Notes: generated from the sequence alone by a model not told the origin. Positions 1 through 5,895 are shown, numbered from the stretch's first letter. The stretch: DNA of 6,143 nucleotides from an uncultured Flavobacterium sp. (GCF_937967675.1 NZ_CALBSN010000199.1:1-6143), one strand, 5' to 3'. A program made the numbers and translations.

Positions 1-1211
1 TGCGATAAGAACATTTTTTGACGGATTCCAATGAAATCACCTTCTGGAGTTTCGATAACTGCAGGCACTTTTCTGATAGCACCTAAAGCTAAAATACCTA
101 CTTGTGGTTGGTTGATAATTGGTGTTCCAAAAACAGAACCAAAAGTTCCTACGTTTGTAACTGTATAAGTACCACCTTGAGTATCGTCTGGTTTTAATTT
201 TCCAGCTTTTGCACGGTTTCCTAAGTCGTTAACTGCTTTTGCCATCCCAACTAAGTTTAATTGGTCTGCATTTTTAATTACAGGAACAATTAAGTTTCCG
301 TTTGGTAACGCTGCCGCCATTCCTAAGTTAATATTTTTACGCTTGATGATAAATTCACCATCAACTGAAATATTCATTCCTGGGAAATCTTTCAATGCTT
401 TTGCTACCGCTTCCATAAAAATTGGCGTAAAAGTTAACTTCTCACCTTCTCTCTTTTCGAAAGCATTTTTAACTTTATCTCTCCATTTTACAATGTTAGT
501 AACGTCAACTTCAATAAATGACTGAACGTGAGCCGAAGTTTGAACCGATTCTACCATGTATTTCGAAATCAACTTACGCATTCTGTCCATTTCAACAATC
601 TCATCACCACCGTTTACAGAAACTGGAACAGCTTGTGCTACAGGTTGAGAAATTACAGCTGGAGCTTCTGCTTTAGGAGCATTTGCTACTGGTTGAGCAA
701 CAGGCTGACTTCCTCTATTTTTGATATAATTTAATAAATCTTCTTTATTTACACGGCCATCTTTACCAGAACCTTTAATAGATTCTAATTCTGCTAAAGA
801 TATTCCCTCTTCTTTTGCAATATTTTTAACCAAAGGCGAAAAGAATTTTTCTGATCCCGAAAAATCTGCTGGAGCAACAGTTTCTTTTGCTACTTCTACA
901 GCCTTAGCTACTTCTGCAACTGCAACTGGCGCTTCTGCTTTAACTTCTGGAGTTGATGCAACTGCACTACCTTCGGTTTCGATAATAGCGATTGTTTGTC
1001 CCACTTGAACTACATCATCGGTATTAAATAAAATTTCAACAAGTGTTCCTGCAACTTCTGAAGGCACTTCACTGTCTACTTTATCAGTAGCAATTTCAAG
1101 TACTGCTTCGTCCATTTCAATTTTATCACCAACTTTTTTTAACCAGTTAGTAACTGTTGCTTCTGCAACACTTTCACCCATTTTAGGTAATTTCAATTCA
1201 AACTTTGCCAT
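1..1211 (-). CDS. 2-oxo acid dehydrogenase E2 component (dihydrolipoamide acyltransferase), C-terminus cut by window edge
   Basis: Core E2 subunit of a 2-oxo acid dehydrogenase complex in the cytoplasm. It passes the acyl group from the E1 decarboxylase to CoA through a swinging lipoyl arm. From the ATG at 1211 the frame stays open for 403 codons to the left edge. Domains: a single lipoyl domain at about residues 3-78, with the lipoylated lysine at K44 in EIATDKVDSEVPS; an Ala/Pro/Val/Glu-rich linker at about 82-115; a peripheral E1/E3-binding domain at about 123-163 (FFSPLVKNIAKEEGI, then GSGKDGRVNKEDLL); a second linker at about 168-200; and the acyltransferase domain from about 204 (MDRMRKLISKYM). 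The visible part ends at RQKMFLS, just before the place where the family has its HxxxDG catalytic motif, so roughly 30-40 residues are missing. One lipoyl domain and KLPKMGESVAEAT fit the branched-chain or general 2-oxo acid E2 type better than a multi-lipoyl pyruvate E2. The substrate cannot be fixed because no E1 gene is visible. Confidence 0.95.
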   Translation of the reverse strand, partial: MAKFELKLPKMGESVAEATVTNWLKKVGDKIEMDEAVLEIATDKVDSEVPSEVAGTLVEILFNTDDVVQVGQTIAIIETEGSAVASTPEVKAEAPVAVAEVAKAVEVAKETVAPADFSGSEKFFSPLVKNIAKEEGISLAELESIKGSGKDGRVNKEDLLNYIKNRGSQPVAQPVANAPKAEAPAVISQPVAQAVPVSVNGGDEIVEMDRMRKLISKYMVESVQTSAHVQSFIEVDVTNIVKWRDKVKNAFEKREGEKLTFTPIFMEAVAKALKDFPGMNISVDGEFIIKRKNINLGMAAALPNGNLIVPVIKNADQLNLVGMAKAVNDLGNRAKAGKLKPDDTQGGTYTVTNVGTFGSVFGTPIINQPQVGILALGAIRKVPAVIETPEGDFIGIRQKMFLS

Positions 1212-1248
1212 ATCTTTAAACTAAAGTTGTGTTTTTGTATTTGGTTTG

Positions 1249-1280
1249 CAAAAATACTAATTTTTCGTTCGTTTTTCCAA
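1249..1280 (-). promoter_or_regulatory. Predicted Bacteroidota-type promoter of the E2 gene
   Basis: Read on the minus strand, TATTTTTG (1256-1249) matches the TAnnTTTG -7 box used by the Bacteroidota primary sigma factor. A TTG at 1280-1278 lies 21 bp upstream and could be the -33 element. Transcription would start near 1244, giving a leader of roughly 33 nt before the ATG at 1211. The box lies in the 84-bp gap after the glycosyltransferase, so the E2 gene probably has its own transcript. Only a weak purine stretch (AAAGA) precedes the start codon, as is common in this phylum. Confidence 0.55.
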
Positions 1281-1295
1281 GAATTCAATAATTTT

Positions 1296-2414
1296 TTACA
1301 ACAAAATTATTTGTCCTCTATCATTCGAATTATTGCTTCCAATTAGGTAATTCGAACTCGAAATATAATTCTTAAAACTTAGATTTTTACTCTTATTTAA
1401 CTGCATAAAAGTAATAATTTCAGCAAAACTAAAAGTAGTCGTATCAAATATTATTTCAATGTTTTTTTGTTGCTGATTTACAAATTGATTAAAATCAGAC
1501 AAATAAGTTGTTTTTTGAGGAAGATTTAATCTTAAATTCCCTTTTGAAAAAATGACGTATTCCTCAATAATTCGAACTTCATTCTTTTGTTGATTCTTCT
1601 TCAAAAGACTAAAAACAAAACTTCCCACTTGCATCATCACATCAAAAAACCATGATTTATTGAAGTGTTTTTTATAGAAAAATTGCATCGCTTCTCTGAA
1701 ACGTTTCATATAGGTTCCATCGCGAACGGTACTTTCTCCTTTATAATGAATCACCGAAGTTTCATGAAAATAATAATTCGATTTTCCTGTTTTCAAAACT
1801 AAATAACTCAAATCGATATCATCCGAATACATAAAGCAATTTTCATCAAAACCACCAACTTTGAGATACAATTCGCGTTTCATCATCATAAAAGCTCCAA
1901 CTAAAATATCCACTTTTCCTGATTCGTTTTCTGATAAATGTTGGGCGTAATATTTTCCGAAATAATTCGAAATTTTATACAATCCGAAAATCTTGGTAAA
2001 AGCCACCCAAGGAGTTGGAACACCACGTTTACTTTCGGGAAGAAAATTTCCAGCGCCATCGATTAATTTACAACCAATAATACCAATGTTTAGTTGCCAG
2101 TTTTTAGTGTTCAGTATTTTAGAAAACGTATCCTCCGCAACCACAGTATCTGGATTCAAAATACAAACATAATCGCCTTTCGCTTGAGCGACCCCTATAT
2201 TATTTCCTTTTGGGAAACCTAAATTAGCTGCGTTTTCAATGAGTTTGATGTGCGGAAATTTGGTTTTCATCATCTCACAACTATCATCTGACGAAGCATT
2301 ATCAATGATAATAATCTCACCATCAATGTCTTCCAATGCTTTTTGAACACTGAGCACACATTGCTCTAAAAAATAGCGCACATTATAATTGAGAATGATT
2401 ACGGATAGTTGCAT
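1296..2414 (-). CDS. Family 2 (GT-A fold) glycosyltransferase, rhamnosyltransferase-like, with C-terminal extension
   Basis: Predicted cytoplasmic inverting glycosyltransferase of 372 residues that transfers a sugar from a nucleotide donor. The usual roles of such proteins are in lipopolysaccharide, exopolysaccharide or lipid-linked glycan assembly. Visible motifs: the N-terminal strand VIILNYN (5-11); nucleotide-binding DNASSDDS (38-45); NLGFPKGNN (64-72); the DXD-like metal site in LNPDT (86-90); GAFMMMKR (173-180); and GGFDENCFMYSDDIDLSYL (187-205), which carries the acidic residues expected near the acceptor site. HYKGEST (223-229) is typical of WbbL-type rhamnosyltransferase relatives. 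No membrane segments are evident. Residues from about 285 to 372 lie beyond the usual catalytic domain and end in LIGSNNSNDRGQIILL. The ATG overlaps the toxin stop by one base (TAATG), so translation is probably coupled to the upstream gene. Donor and acceptor cannot be told from sequence. Confidence 0.9.
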   Translation of the reverse strand: MQLSVIILNYNVRYFLEQCVLSVQKALEDIDGEIIIIDNASSDDSCEMMKTKFPHIKLIENAANLGFPKGNNIGVAQAKGDYVCILNPDTVVAEDTFSKILNTKNWQLNIGIIGCKLIDGAGNFLPESKRGVPTPWVAFTKIFGLYKISNYFGKYYAQHLSENESGKVDILVGAFMMMKRELYLKVGGFDENCFMYSDDIDLSYLVLKTGKSNYYFHETSVIHYKGESTVRDGTYMKRFREAMQFFYKKHFNKSWFFDVMMQVGSFVFSLLKKNQQKNEVRIIEEYVIFSKGNLRLNLPQKTTYLSDFNQFVNQQQKNIEIIFDTTTFSFAEIITFMQLNKSKNLSFKNYISSSNYLIGSNNSNDRGQIILL

Positions 2415-2716
2415 TATAAAAGTGAAATTAAATCTTGGGGATTTTTCAAATTATTCCAAAACAATAACAACTCAATTATATTTGAATCTTTATCTATTTT
2501 GTAAAATAATGTCGTTTGTTTAGATATTGACAAAGAATAAAAATCTTTATAACTTATTTTACCAATTAATGGATTTAAAACTATTCTTTCTATTTCTTGA
2601 ACAACAAGCTTTTCGAACTTAACAACTTCTTTTGAATTCCATTTGAGATAAATAAAATCAATTTCCTCATGATATGAATTTTTAGCAGTTGAAGTCCATA
2701 TTACTTTAAAATTCAT
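2414..2716 (-). CDS. RelE/ParE-superfamily type II toxin
   Basis: A 100-residue protein with the layout of the RelE/ParE toxin fold. It begins with a beta strand (FKVIWTSTAKNSY, 3-15), then has an alpha-helical hairpin (about 16-47) that includes the FIYLKWNSKEV pattern. The NPLIGKIS element (48-55) and the strands QTTLFYKID (67-75) and IIELLLFWNNLKNP (80-93) follow. In the family, RelE members cleave mRNA on the ribosome and ParE members inhibit gyrase. The long helical hairpin, the conserved NP.IG turn and the ending resemble ParE-like members more, but the target is uncertain. The position where many relatives have an acidic residue (ffDtRq) reads FWNNLKN here, so activity is not assured. 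The ATG overlaps the antitoxin stop in an ATGA junction, the usual order of antitoxin first and toxin second. Confidence 0.8.
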   Translation of the reverse strand: MNFKVIWTSTAKNSYHEEIDFIYLKWNSKEVVKFEKLVVQEIERIVLNPLIGKISYKDFYSLSISKQTTLFYKIDKDSNIIELLLFWNNLKNPQDLISLL

Positions 2717-2925
2717 TTCAAAAATGGATATTTTTCTTTAGTCATTCGCATAACCTCTTCGTGTGTGAATGTCTTTCCTTCTTCAATTTCTTTGATGGAT
2801 TTTTCAAGTAATTGAACCAAAACAGGATGTAATTCTTCGGAAGTAGCCTCACTCTTTGCGGTTACTTCGTAAGCTTCTATTGGTTCTTCTATTTTATTTT
2901 TCTTTTTGGAAGTCATAAAATGCAT
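2713..2925 (-). CDS. Antitoxin partner of the RelE/ParE-type toxin
   Basis: A small, highly charged protein directly upstream of the toxin and overlapping it by 4 bp (ATGA). The C-terminal half reads LEKSIKEIEEGKTFTHEEV, the pattern seen in short antitoxins in which a helix is followed by an EGK.(v/f)T.EEV segment and then a toxin-wrapping tail (MRMTKEKYPFLK). The N-terminal part (KKKNKIEEPIEAYEV) is polar and probably disordered. I see no convincing ribbon-helix-helix or helix-turn-helix, so DNA binding and autoregulation are not shown. The start is ambiguous. The frame opens at a GTG at 2931, with in-frame ATGs at 2925 and 2916. The GTG coincides with the last base of a candidate -7 box, so it would probably be untranscribed. 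The ATG at 2925 would be nearly leaderless and the one at 2916 would have a very short leader. I chose the 2925 ATG, but 2916 is equally possible. Confidence 0.7.
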   Translation of the reverse strand: MHFMTSKKKNKIEEPIEAYEVTAKSEATSEELHPVLVQLLEKSIKEIEEGKTFTHEEVMRMTKEKYPFLK

Positions 2926-2930
2926 TTTCA

Positions 2931-2938
2931 CAAAGTTA
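2931..2938 (-). promoter_or_regulatory. Candidate -7 box for the toxin-antitoxin-glycosyltransferase operon
   Basis: On the minus strand TAACTTTG (2938-2931) fits TAnnTTTG exactly and is the only match upstream of the antitoxin within the intergenic region. The nearest upstream TTG (2966-2964) is 25 bp away, longer than usual, so the -33 element is uncertain. If used, transcription would begin near 2925, which bears on the antitoxin start choice. Confidence 0.35.
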
Positions 2939-2971
2939 AGAAATAATCTATAATCTTTAATTACAATAAAC

Positions 2972-2979
2972 TATTTTTG
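2972..2979 (+). promoter_or_regulatory. Candidate -7 box for the ABC-F gene
   Basis: TATTTTTG matches the Bacteroidota TAnnTTTG -7 box and ends 39 bp before the ATG at 3019. No TTG is visible at the expected distance upstream, so the -33 element is weak or absent. Transcription would start near 2984, leaving a leader of about 35 nt. Together with the box at 2931-2938 it makes this an 87-bp divergent promoter region. Confidence 0.45.
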
Positions 2980-2982
2980 CAC

Positions 2983-3012
2983 TTCTAAATTCTAACTTCA
3001 GAATTCTAAATT
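2983..3012 (+). repeat. Short direct repeat in the ABC-F leader
   Basis: TTCTAAATT occurs at 2983-2991 and again at 3004-3012. The sequence between them (TCTAACTTCAGAA) is a degenerate form of the same TTCTAA theme. It occupies the whole predicted 5' leader of the ABC-F gene. It may be only AT-rich low-complexity DNA; no stable hairpin or leader peptide is visible. Confidence 0.4.
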
Positions 3013-3018
3013 ATAAGA

Positions 3019-4881
3019 ATGAATTACCTATCAGTCGAAAATATCTCAAAATCTTATGGCGAACGTGTTTTGTTTGACAACGTTTCGTTTGGAATTAACA
3101 AAGATCAAAAAATAGCTTTTATCGCTAAAAACGGTTCGGGAAAGACCACCATTATGAACATGATTAATGGTTTGGACGAGCCCGATACTGGTCAAGTTAT
3201 TATTCGAAAAGAGATTAACATGGCATTTTTGTCGCAAAACAATAATTTGCAAGATGAATTAACCATTGAAGAAAATATTTTTGCTTCGGATAATGAAATT
3301 CTGAAAGTAATTGAACGCTACGAAAAAGCTTTAGAAAACCCGAATGACGAAGAAGCTTATCAAAGAGCTTTTGATGATATGGACCGCCATAACGCTTGGG
3401 ATTTTGAAACGCAATTCAAGCAAATTTTGTACAAACTGAAGTTGGAAGACTTGAAAATGAAAGTCAAAAACATGTCGGGTGGACAAAAAAAGCGTCTTTC
3501 GTTAGCTATTATTTTGATTAGCAAACCCGATTTATTGATTTTAGATGAGCCAACCAATCACTTGGATTTAGAGATGATTGAGTGGTTAGAAGATTATTTT
3601 GCAAAAGAAAATATTACGTTGTTTATGGTGACGCATGACCGTTTCTTTTTGGAGCGTGTTTGTAATGAAATCATCGAATTAGATAATGGAAAAATCTATC
3701 AATACAAAGGGAATTATTCTTATTACTTAGCCAAAAAAGAAGAACGATTAGCTTCTGAAAACGCAAGTATTGACAAAGCACAGAATTTATTCGTAAAAGA
3801 ATTGGCTTGGATGCGACGTCAACCAAAAGCTAGAACTACCAAATCGAAATCACGTCAAGATGATTTTTATAAAATCAAAGAGGTTGCCGAAAGTCGAAGA
3901 AAGGAAAATGTGGTAGAGTTGGAAATCAACATGGAACGCATGGGAAGCAAGATTATCGAAATGGTAAAATTGAATAAAAATTTCCCTGACCGAACCATTT
4001 TAAAAGATTTCAGCTATTCTTTTCAAAGAGGTGAACGCATTGGAATCATTGGAAAAAACGGAACAGGAAAATCGACTTTCTTAAACATTTTAACTCAAAC
4101 CATTCAACCTGATTCGGGCAAAGTAATTATTGGTGATACGATAAAAATTGGCTATTACACGCAAAGCGGAATCAATCCAAAACCGGGACAAAAAGTAATC
4201 GATATCATCAAAGAATATGGCGAATATATTCCGTTAACGAAAGGAAAAATTATTTCGGCTTCTCAATTATTGGAACGCTTTTTATTTGATGCCAAAAAAC
4301 AATACGATTTCGTAGAAAAATTAAGTGGTGGCGAATTGAAACGTTTGTATTTATGTACGGTTTTAATTCAAAATCCAAATTTTTTGATTTTGGATGAACC
4401 AACGAATGACTTGGATATTGTAACGCTGAACGTTTTAGAAAGTTTCCTTTTAGATTACCCAGGATGTTTATTGGTTGTGAGTCACGATAGATATTTCATG
4501 GATAAAATTGTGGATCACTTATTCGTTTTTAGAGGTGAAGGTGAAATTGAAGATTTCCCAGGAAATTACTCGGATTTTAGAGCGTATGAAGATTCGGCTG
4601 AACCTAAAGTTTTGAATTCGGTAAGTACTGAAAAAACAAATTGGAAAGAAAAGCAAACGGCTTCAACTGGTTTGAGTTTCAATGAACAAAAGGAATTCAA
4701 TAAAATTGAAAAAGAAATCAAAGATTTAGAATACAATAAAAAACAAATCGAACAAGAATTCGCCGTCGGAAAAGTTTCAGATGATAAAATTGAAGCCAAA
4801 GCAAACGAATTACAAAAAATCATCAAATCTTTAGAAGAAAAAGAAGAACAATGGTTTGAATTAAGTTCGAAAATGGAATAA
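3019..4881 (+). CDS. ABC-F family ATPase, Uup-like
   Basis: A soluble 620-residue protein with two ABC ATPase domains and no membrane segments, which is the ABC-F arrangement. Members act on the ribosome near the tRNA exit site. E. coli Uup has also been linked to DNA junction binding and transposon excision. Domain 1: Walker A AKNGSGKTT (36-44), signature MSGGQKKRLSLA (152-163), Walker B LLILDEPTNHLD (172-183), switch His in VTHDR (204-208). The linker (about 240-310), which contacts the P-site tRNA in this family, includes LAWMRRQPKARTTKSKSR (262-279). Domain 2: Walker A GKNGTGKST (345-353), signature LSGGELKRLYLC (435-446), Walker B FLILDEPTNDLD (455-466), switch His in VSHDR (487-491). 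A C-terminal charged coiled coil (about 555-615) is the feature that points to Uup over EttA. The first Walker A starts with Ala where Gly is usual. All catalytic residues are present. It is divergent from the toxin-antitoxin operon and looks like a housekeeping gene, not an acquired resistance factor. Confidence 0.93.
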   Translation: MNYLSVENISKSYGERVLFDNVSFGINKDQKIAFIAKNGSGKTTIMNMINGLDEPDTGQVIIRKEINMAFLSQNNNLQDELTIEENIFASDNEILKVIERYEKALENPNDEEAYQRAFDDMDRHNAWDFETQFKQILYKLKLEDLKMKVKNMSGGQKKRLSLAIILISKPDLLILDEPTNHLDLEMIEWLEDYFAKENITLFMVTHDRFFLERVCNEIIELDNGKIYQYKGNYSYYLAKKEERLASENASIDKAQNLFVKELAWMRRQPKARTTKSKSRQDDFYKIKEVAESRRKENVVELEINMERMGSKIIEMVKLNKNFPDRTILKDFSYSFQRGERIGIIGKNGTGKSTFLNILTQTIQPDSGKVIIGDTIKIGYYTQSGINPKPGQKVIDIIKEYGEYIPLTKGKIISASQLLERFLFDAKKQYDFVEKLSGGELKRLYLCTVLIQNPNFLILDEPTNDLDIVTLNVLESFLLDYPGCLLVVSHDRYFMDKIVDHLFVFRGEGEIEDFPGNYSDFRAYEDSAEPKVLNSVSTEKTNWKEKQTASTGLSFNEQKEFNKIEKEIKDLEYNKKQIEQEFAVGKVSDDKIEAKANELQKIIKSLEEKEEQWFELSSKME

Positions 4882-4892
4882 TAATTAGTATT

Positions 4893-4914
4893 CAGTCGCA
4901 GTCGCAGTGTGCAG
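4893..4914 (+). repeat. Degenerate CAGTCG repeat next to the 13-bp array
   Basis: CAGTCG occurs twice in tandem (4893-4898, 4899-4904), followed by CAGTGTG and CAG. It shares the (C)AGT/ACTG theme of the following 13-bp array, whose reverse complement is also built from CAGT words. The two probably form one repeat tract with a decayed left end. Confidence 0.75.
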
Positions 4915-4916
4915 AG

Positions 4917-4980
4917 AAAACTGTGACTGAAAACTGTGACTGAAAACTGTGACTGAAAACTGTGACTGAAAACTGTGACT
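4917..4980 (+). repeat. 13-bp tandem repeat, about 4.9 copies, overlapping the methyltransferase start
   Basis: The unit AAAACTGTGACTG occurs at 4917-4929, 4930-4942, 4943-4955 and 4956-4968 without a mismatch, and a fifth copy lacks only its last base (4969-4980). Each unit holds two TGA stops in different frames, and 13 is not a multiple of three, so the array closes all forward frames. The GTG in the fifth copy is the start codon of the next gene. Perfect identity between copies suggests recent expansion or active slippage. Confidence 0.95.
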
Positions 4981-5799
4981 ATAATCAAATCATACCTAAA
5001 ATTCCTTCTTAATTCCAAAAACGAACATGGAGTGCATTCGCCATTTGTGTTTGATTTGGTTACGAAATGTTTTTATGATACTACCAAATATCCAGAATAC
5101 GAAGTATTAAAATCGTATCGAAAATCGCTTTTAGAAAATAAAAACACAATTGAAGTTACCGATTTTGGTGCAGGTTCAAGAGTTTTTAAATCGAATACAA
5201 GAGAAATTTCAAAAATTGCACAAACTGCTGGAATTACTCCAAAAAATGCAGAATTACTTTTTAGAATCGTTCGCTATTTTCAACCCAAAAGCATTTTAGA
5301 AATTGGAACTTCTTTAGGGTTAGCGACTTCTGCACTTTCATTGGGAAATAAAAATTCGGACATTATCACTTTAGAAGGTTGTCCGAATACGCAAAAGCAA
5401 GCACAAATTCAATTACAAGGGCAAAATTCAAATTTTCAAAACGTTGAATTTGTCAATACAGAATTTTCAAGCTATTTCAAAGTCATTCACCCATCACCCA
5501 TCACCCATCACCTAATTTATTTCGATGGCAACCATTCCAAAAAAGCGACTTTAGCTTATTTTGAAGCCTTACTTCCAACAATTTCAAATGAATCGGTTTG
5601 GATTTTCGATGATATCCATTGGTCAGCCGAAATGGAAGAAGCTTGGGAAATCATAAAAAATCATCCAAAAGTTTCGGTGACAATTGACACCTTTCAATGG
5701 GGAATCGTGTTTTTTAGAGCCGAACAACAAAAGGAACATTTCATCATCAATCCGAACAAAACGATTAGTTCGCACTTGTTTGAAAGAATTCGTTTTTAG
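4975..5799 (+). CDS. Class I SAM-dependent methyltransferase, O-methyltransferase-like
   Basis: A 274-residue cytoplasmic methyltransferase with a Rossmann fold; its substrate is unknown. The N-terminal module (SYLKFLLNSKNEHGVHSPFVF, about 6-26, then DFGAGSRVFKSNTREI at 63-78) looks like a flavobacterial family. Motif I for SAM binding is ILEIGTSLGLATSAL (107-121), followed by the acidic strand end ITLEG (131-135). LIYFDGNH (180-187) and WIFDDIHWS (209-217) resemble the strands that carry metal and catalytic acidic residues in catechol-type O-methyltransferases. The start must be the GTG at 4975: an in-frame TGA lies at 4963-4965, the next methionine is residue 220, and homology appears to begin within the first residues. 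That GTG belongs to the last copy of a 13-bp array and has no Shine-Dalgarno sequence. Residues 172-180 (HPSPITHHL) are encoded by a 7-bp tandem repeat. It follows the ABC-F gene on the same strand, but 93 bp of repeat DNA separates them. Confidence 0.85.
   Translation: MTIIKSYLKFLLNSKNEHGVHSPFVFDLVTKCFYDTTKYPEYEVLKSYRKSLLENKNTIEVTDFGAGSRVFKSNTREISKIAQTAGITPKNAELLFRIVRYFQPKSILEIGTSLGLATSALSLGNKNSDIITLEGCPNTQKQAQIQLQGQNSNFQNVEFVNTEFSSYFKVIHPSPITHHLIYFDGNHSKKATLAYFEALLPTISNESVWIFDDIHWSAEMEEAWEIIKNHPKVSVTIDTFQWGIVFFRAEQQKEHFIINPNKTISSHLFERIRF
5488..5512 (+). repeat. 7-bp tandem repeat (CACCCAT, 3.6 copies) inside the methyltransferase gene
   Basis: CACCCAT occurs at 5488-5494, 5495-5501 and 5502-5508 without a mismatch, followed by CACC (5509-5512). 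It encodes residues 172-180, in the loop just before the LIYFDG strand. Because the unit is not a multiple of three, gain or loss of one copy would shift the reading frame and remove the last third of the enzyme. The present copy number keeps the frame open. Confidence 0.95.
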
Positions 5800-5857
5800 T
5801 TGTAACAAATTCCTTTCTTTTTCTACTTATTAATGTAATTTATCAACAATGTTGTCT

Positions 5858-5875
5858 TCTCGAGCGAAGTCGAGA
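5858..5875 (+). repeat. TCTCGA inverted repeat, intergenic
   Basis: TCTCGA (5858-5863) and TCGAGA (5870-5875) are perfect reverse complements around the loop GCGAAG, giving a 6-bp stem. The core TCTCGAGCGAAGTCGAGA looks like a short palindromic repeat that I recall as frequent between genes in Bacteroidota genomes. Its GC content stands out against AT-rich surroundings. It lies 20 bp before the ABC transporter start and has no U-tract after it, so a terminator role is unlikely. Confidence 0.6.
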
Positions 5876-5895
5876 GTCTAAATTAAAATTTCATT

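Noticed and set aside
343..734. Two short plus-strand open frames
   Set aside because: They lie antisense within the E2 gene, whose domain structure is continuous and well conserved.
1301..1314. Terminator hairpin at the glycosyltransferase end
   Set aside because: ACAAA-ATTA-TTTGT gives only a 5-bp AT-rich stem, lies inside the coding sequence, and has no proper U-tract after it on the minus strand.
3046..3557. Short minus-strand open frames inside the ABC-F gene
   Set aside because: They are antisense shadows of the first ATPase domain, with no start signals or recognisable protein features.
3019..4881. Antibiotic-resistance ABC-F protein
   Set aside because: The C-terminal coiled coil and overall sequence fit housekeeping Uup, and there is no leader-peptide attenuator upstream.
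4917..4980. CRISPR-like array
   Set aside because: The 13-bp units are directly adjacent with no spacers, so this is a simple tandem repeat.
4566..5018. Minus-strand open frame of 150 codons
   Set aside because: It runs antisense through the ABC-F C-terminus and the repeat tract. Its repetitive FSHSFQSQFSVTVFSHSF stretch simply reads the 13-bp array, and it has no family features.
5623..5808. Minus-strand 61-codon open frame at the methyltransferase end
   Set aside because: It is antisense to the conserved FDDIHWS region and beyond; the composition is that of a shadow frame.
5844..5854. CAACAATGTTG palindrome as an operator
   Set aside because: An 11-bp near-palindrome with a one-base centre is expected by chance in such AT-rich DNA, and nothing else supports a regulator site.
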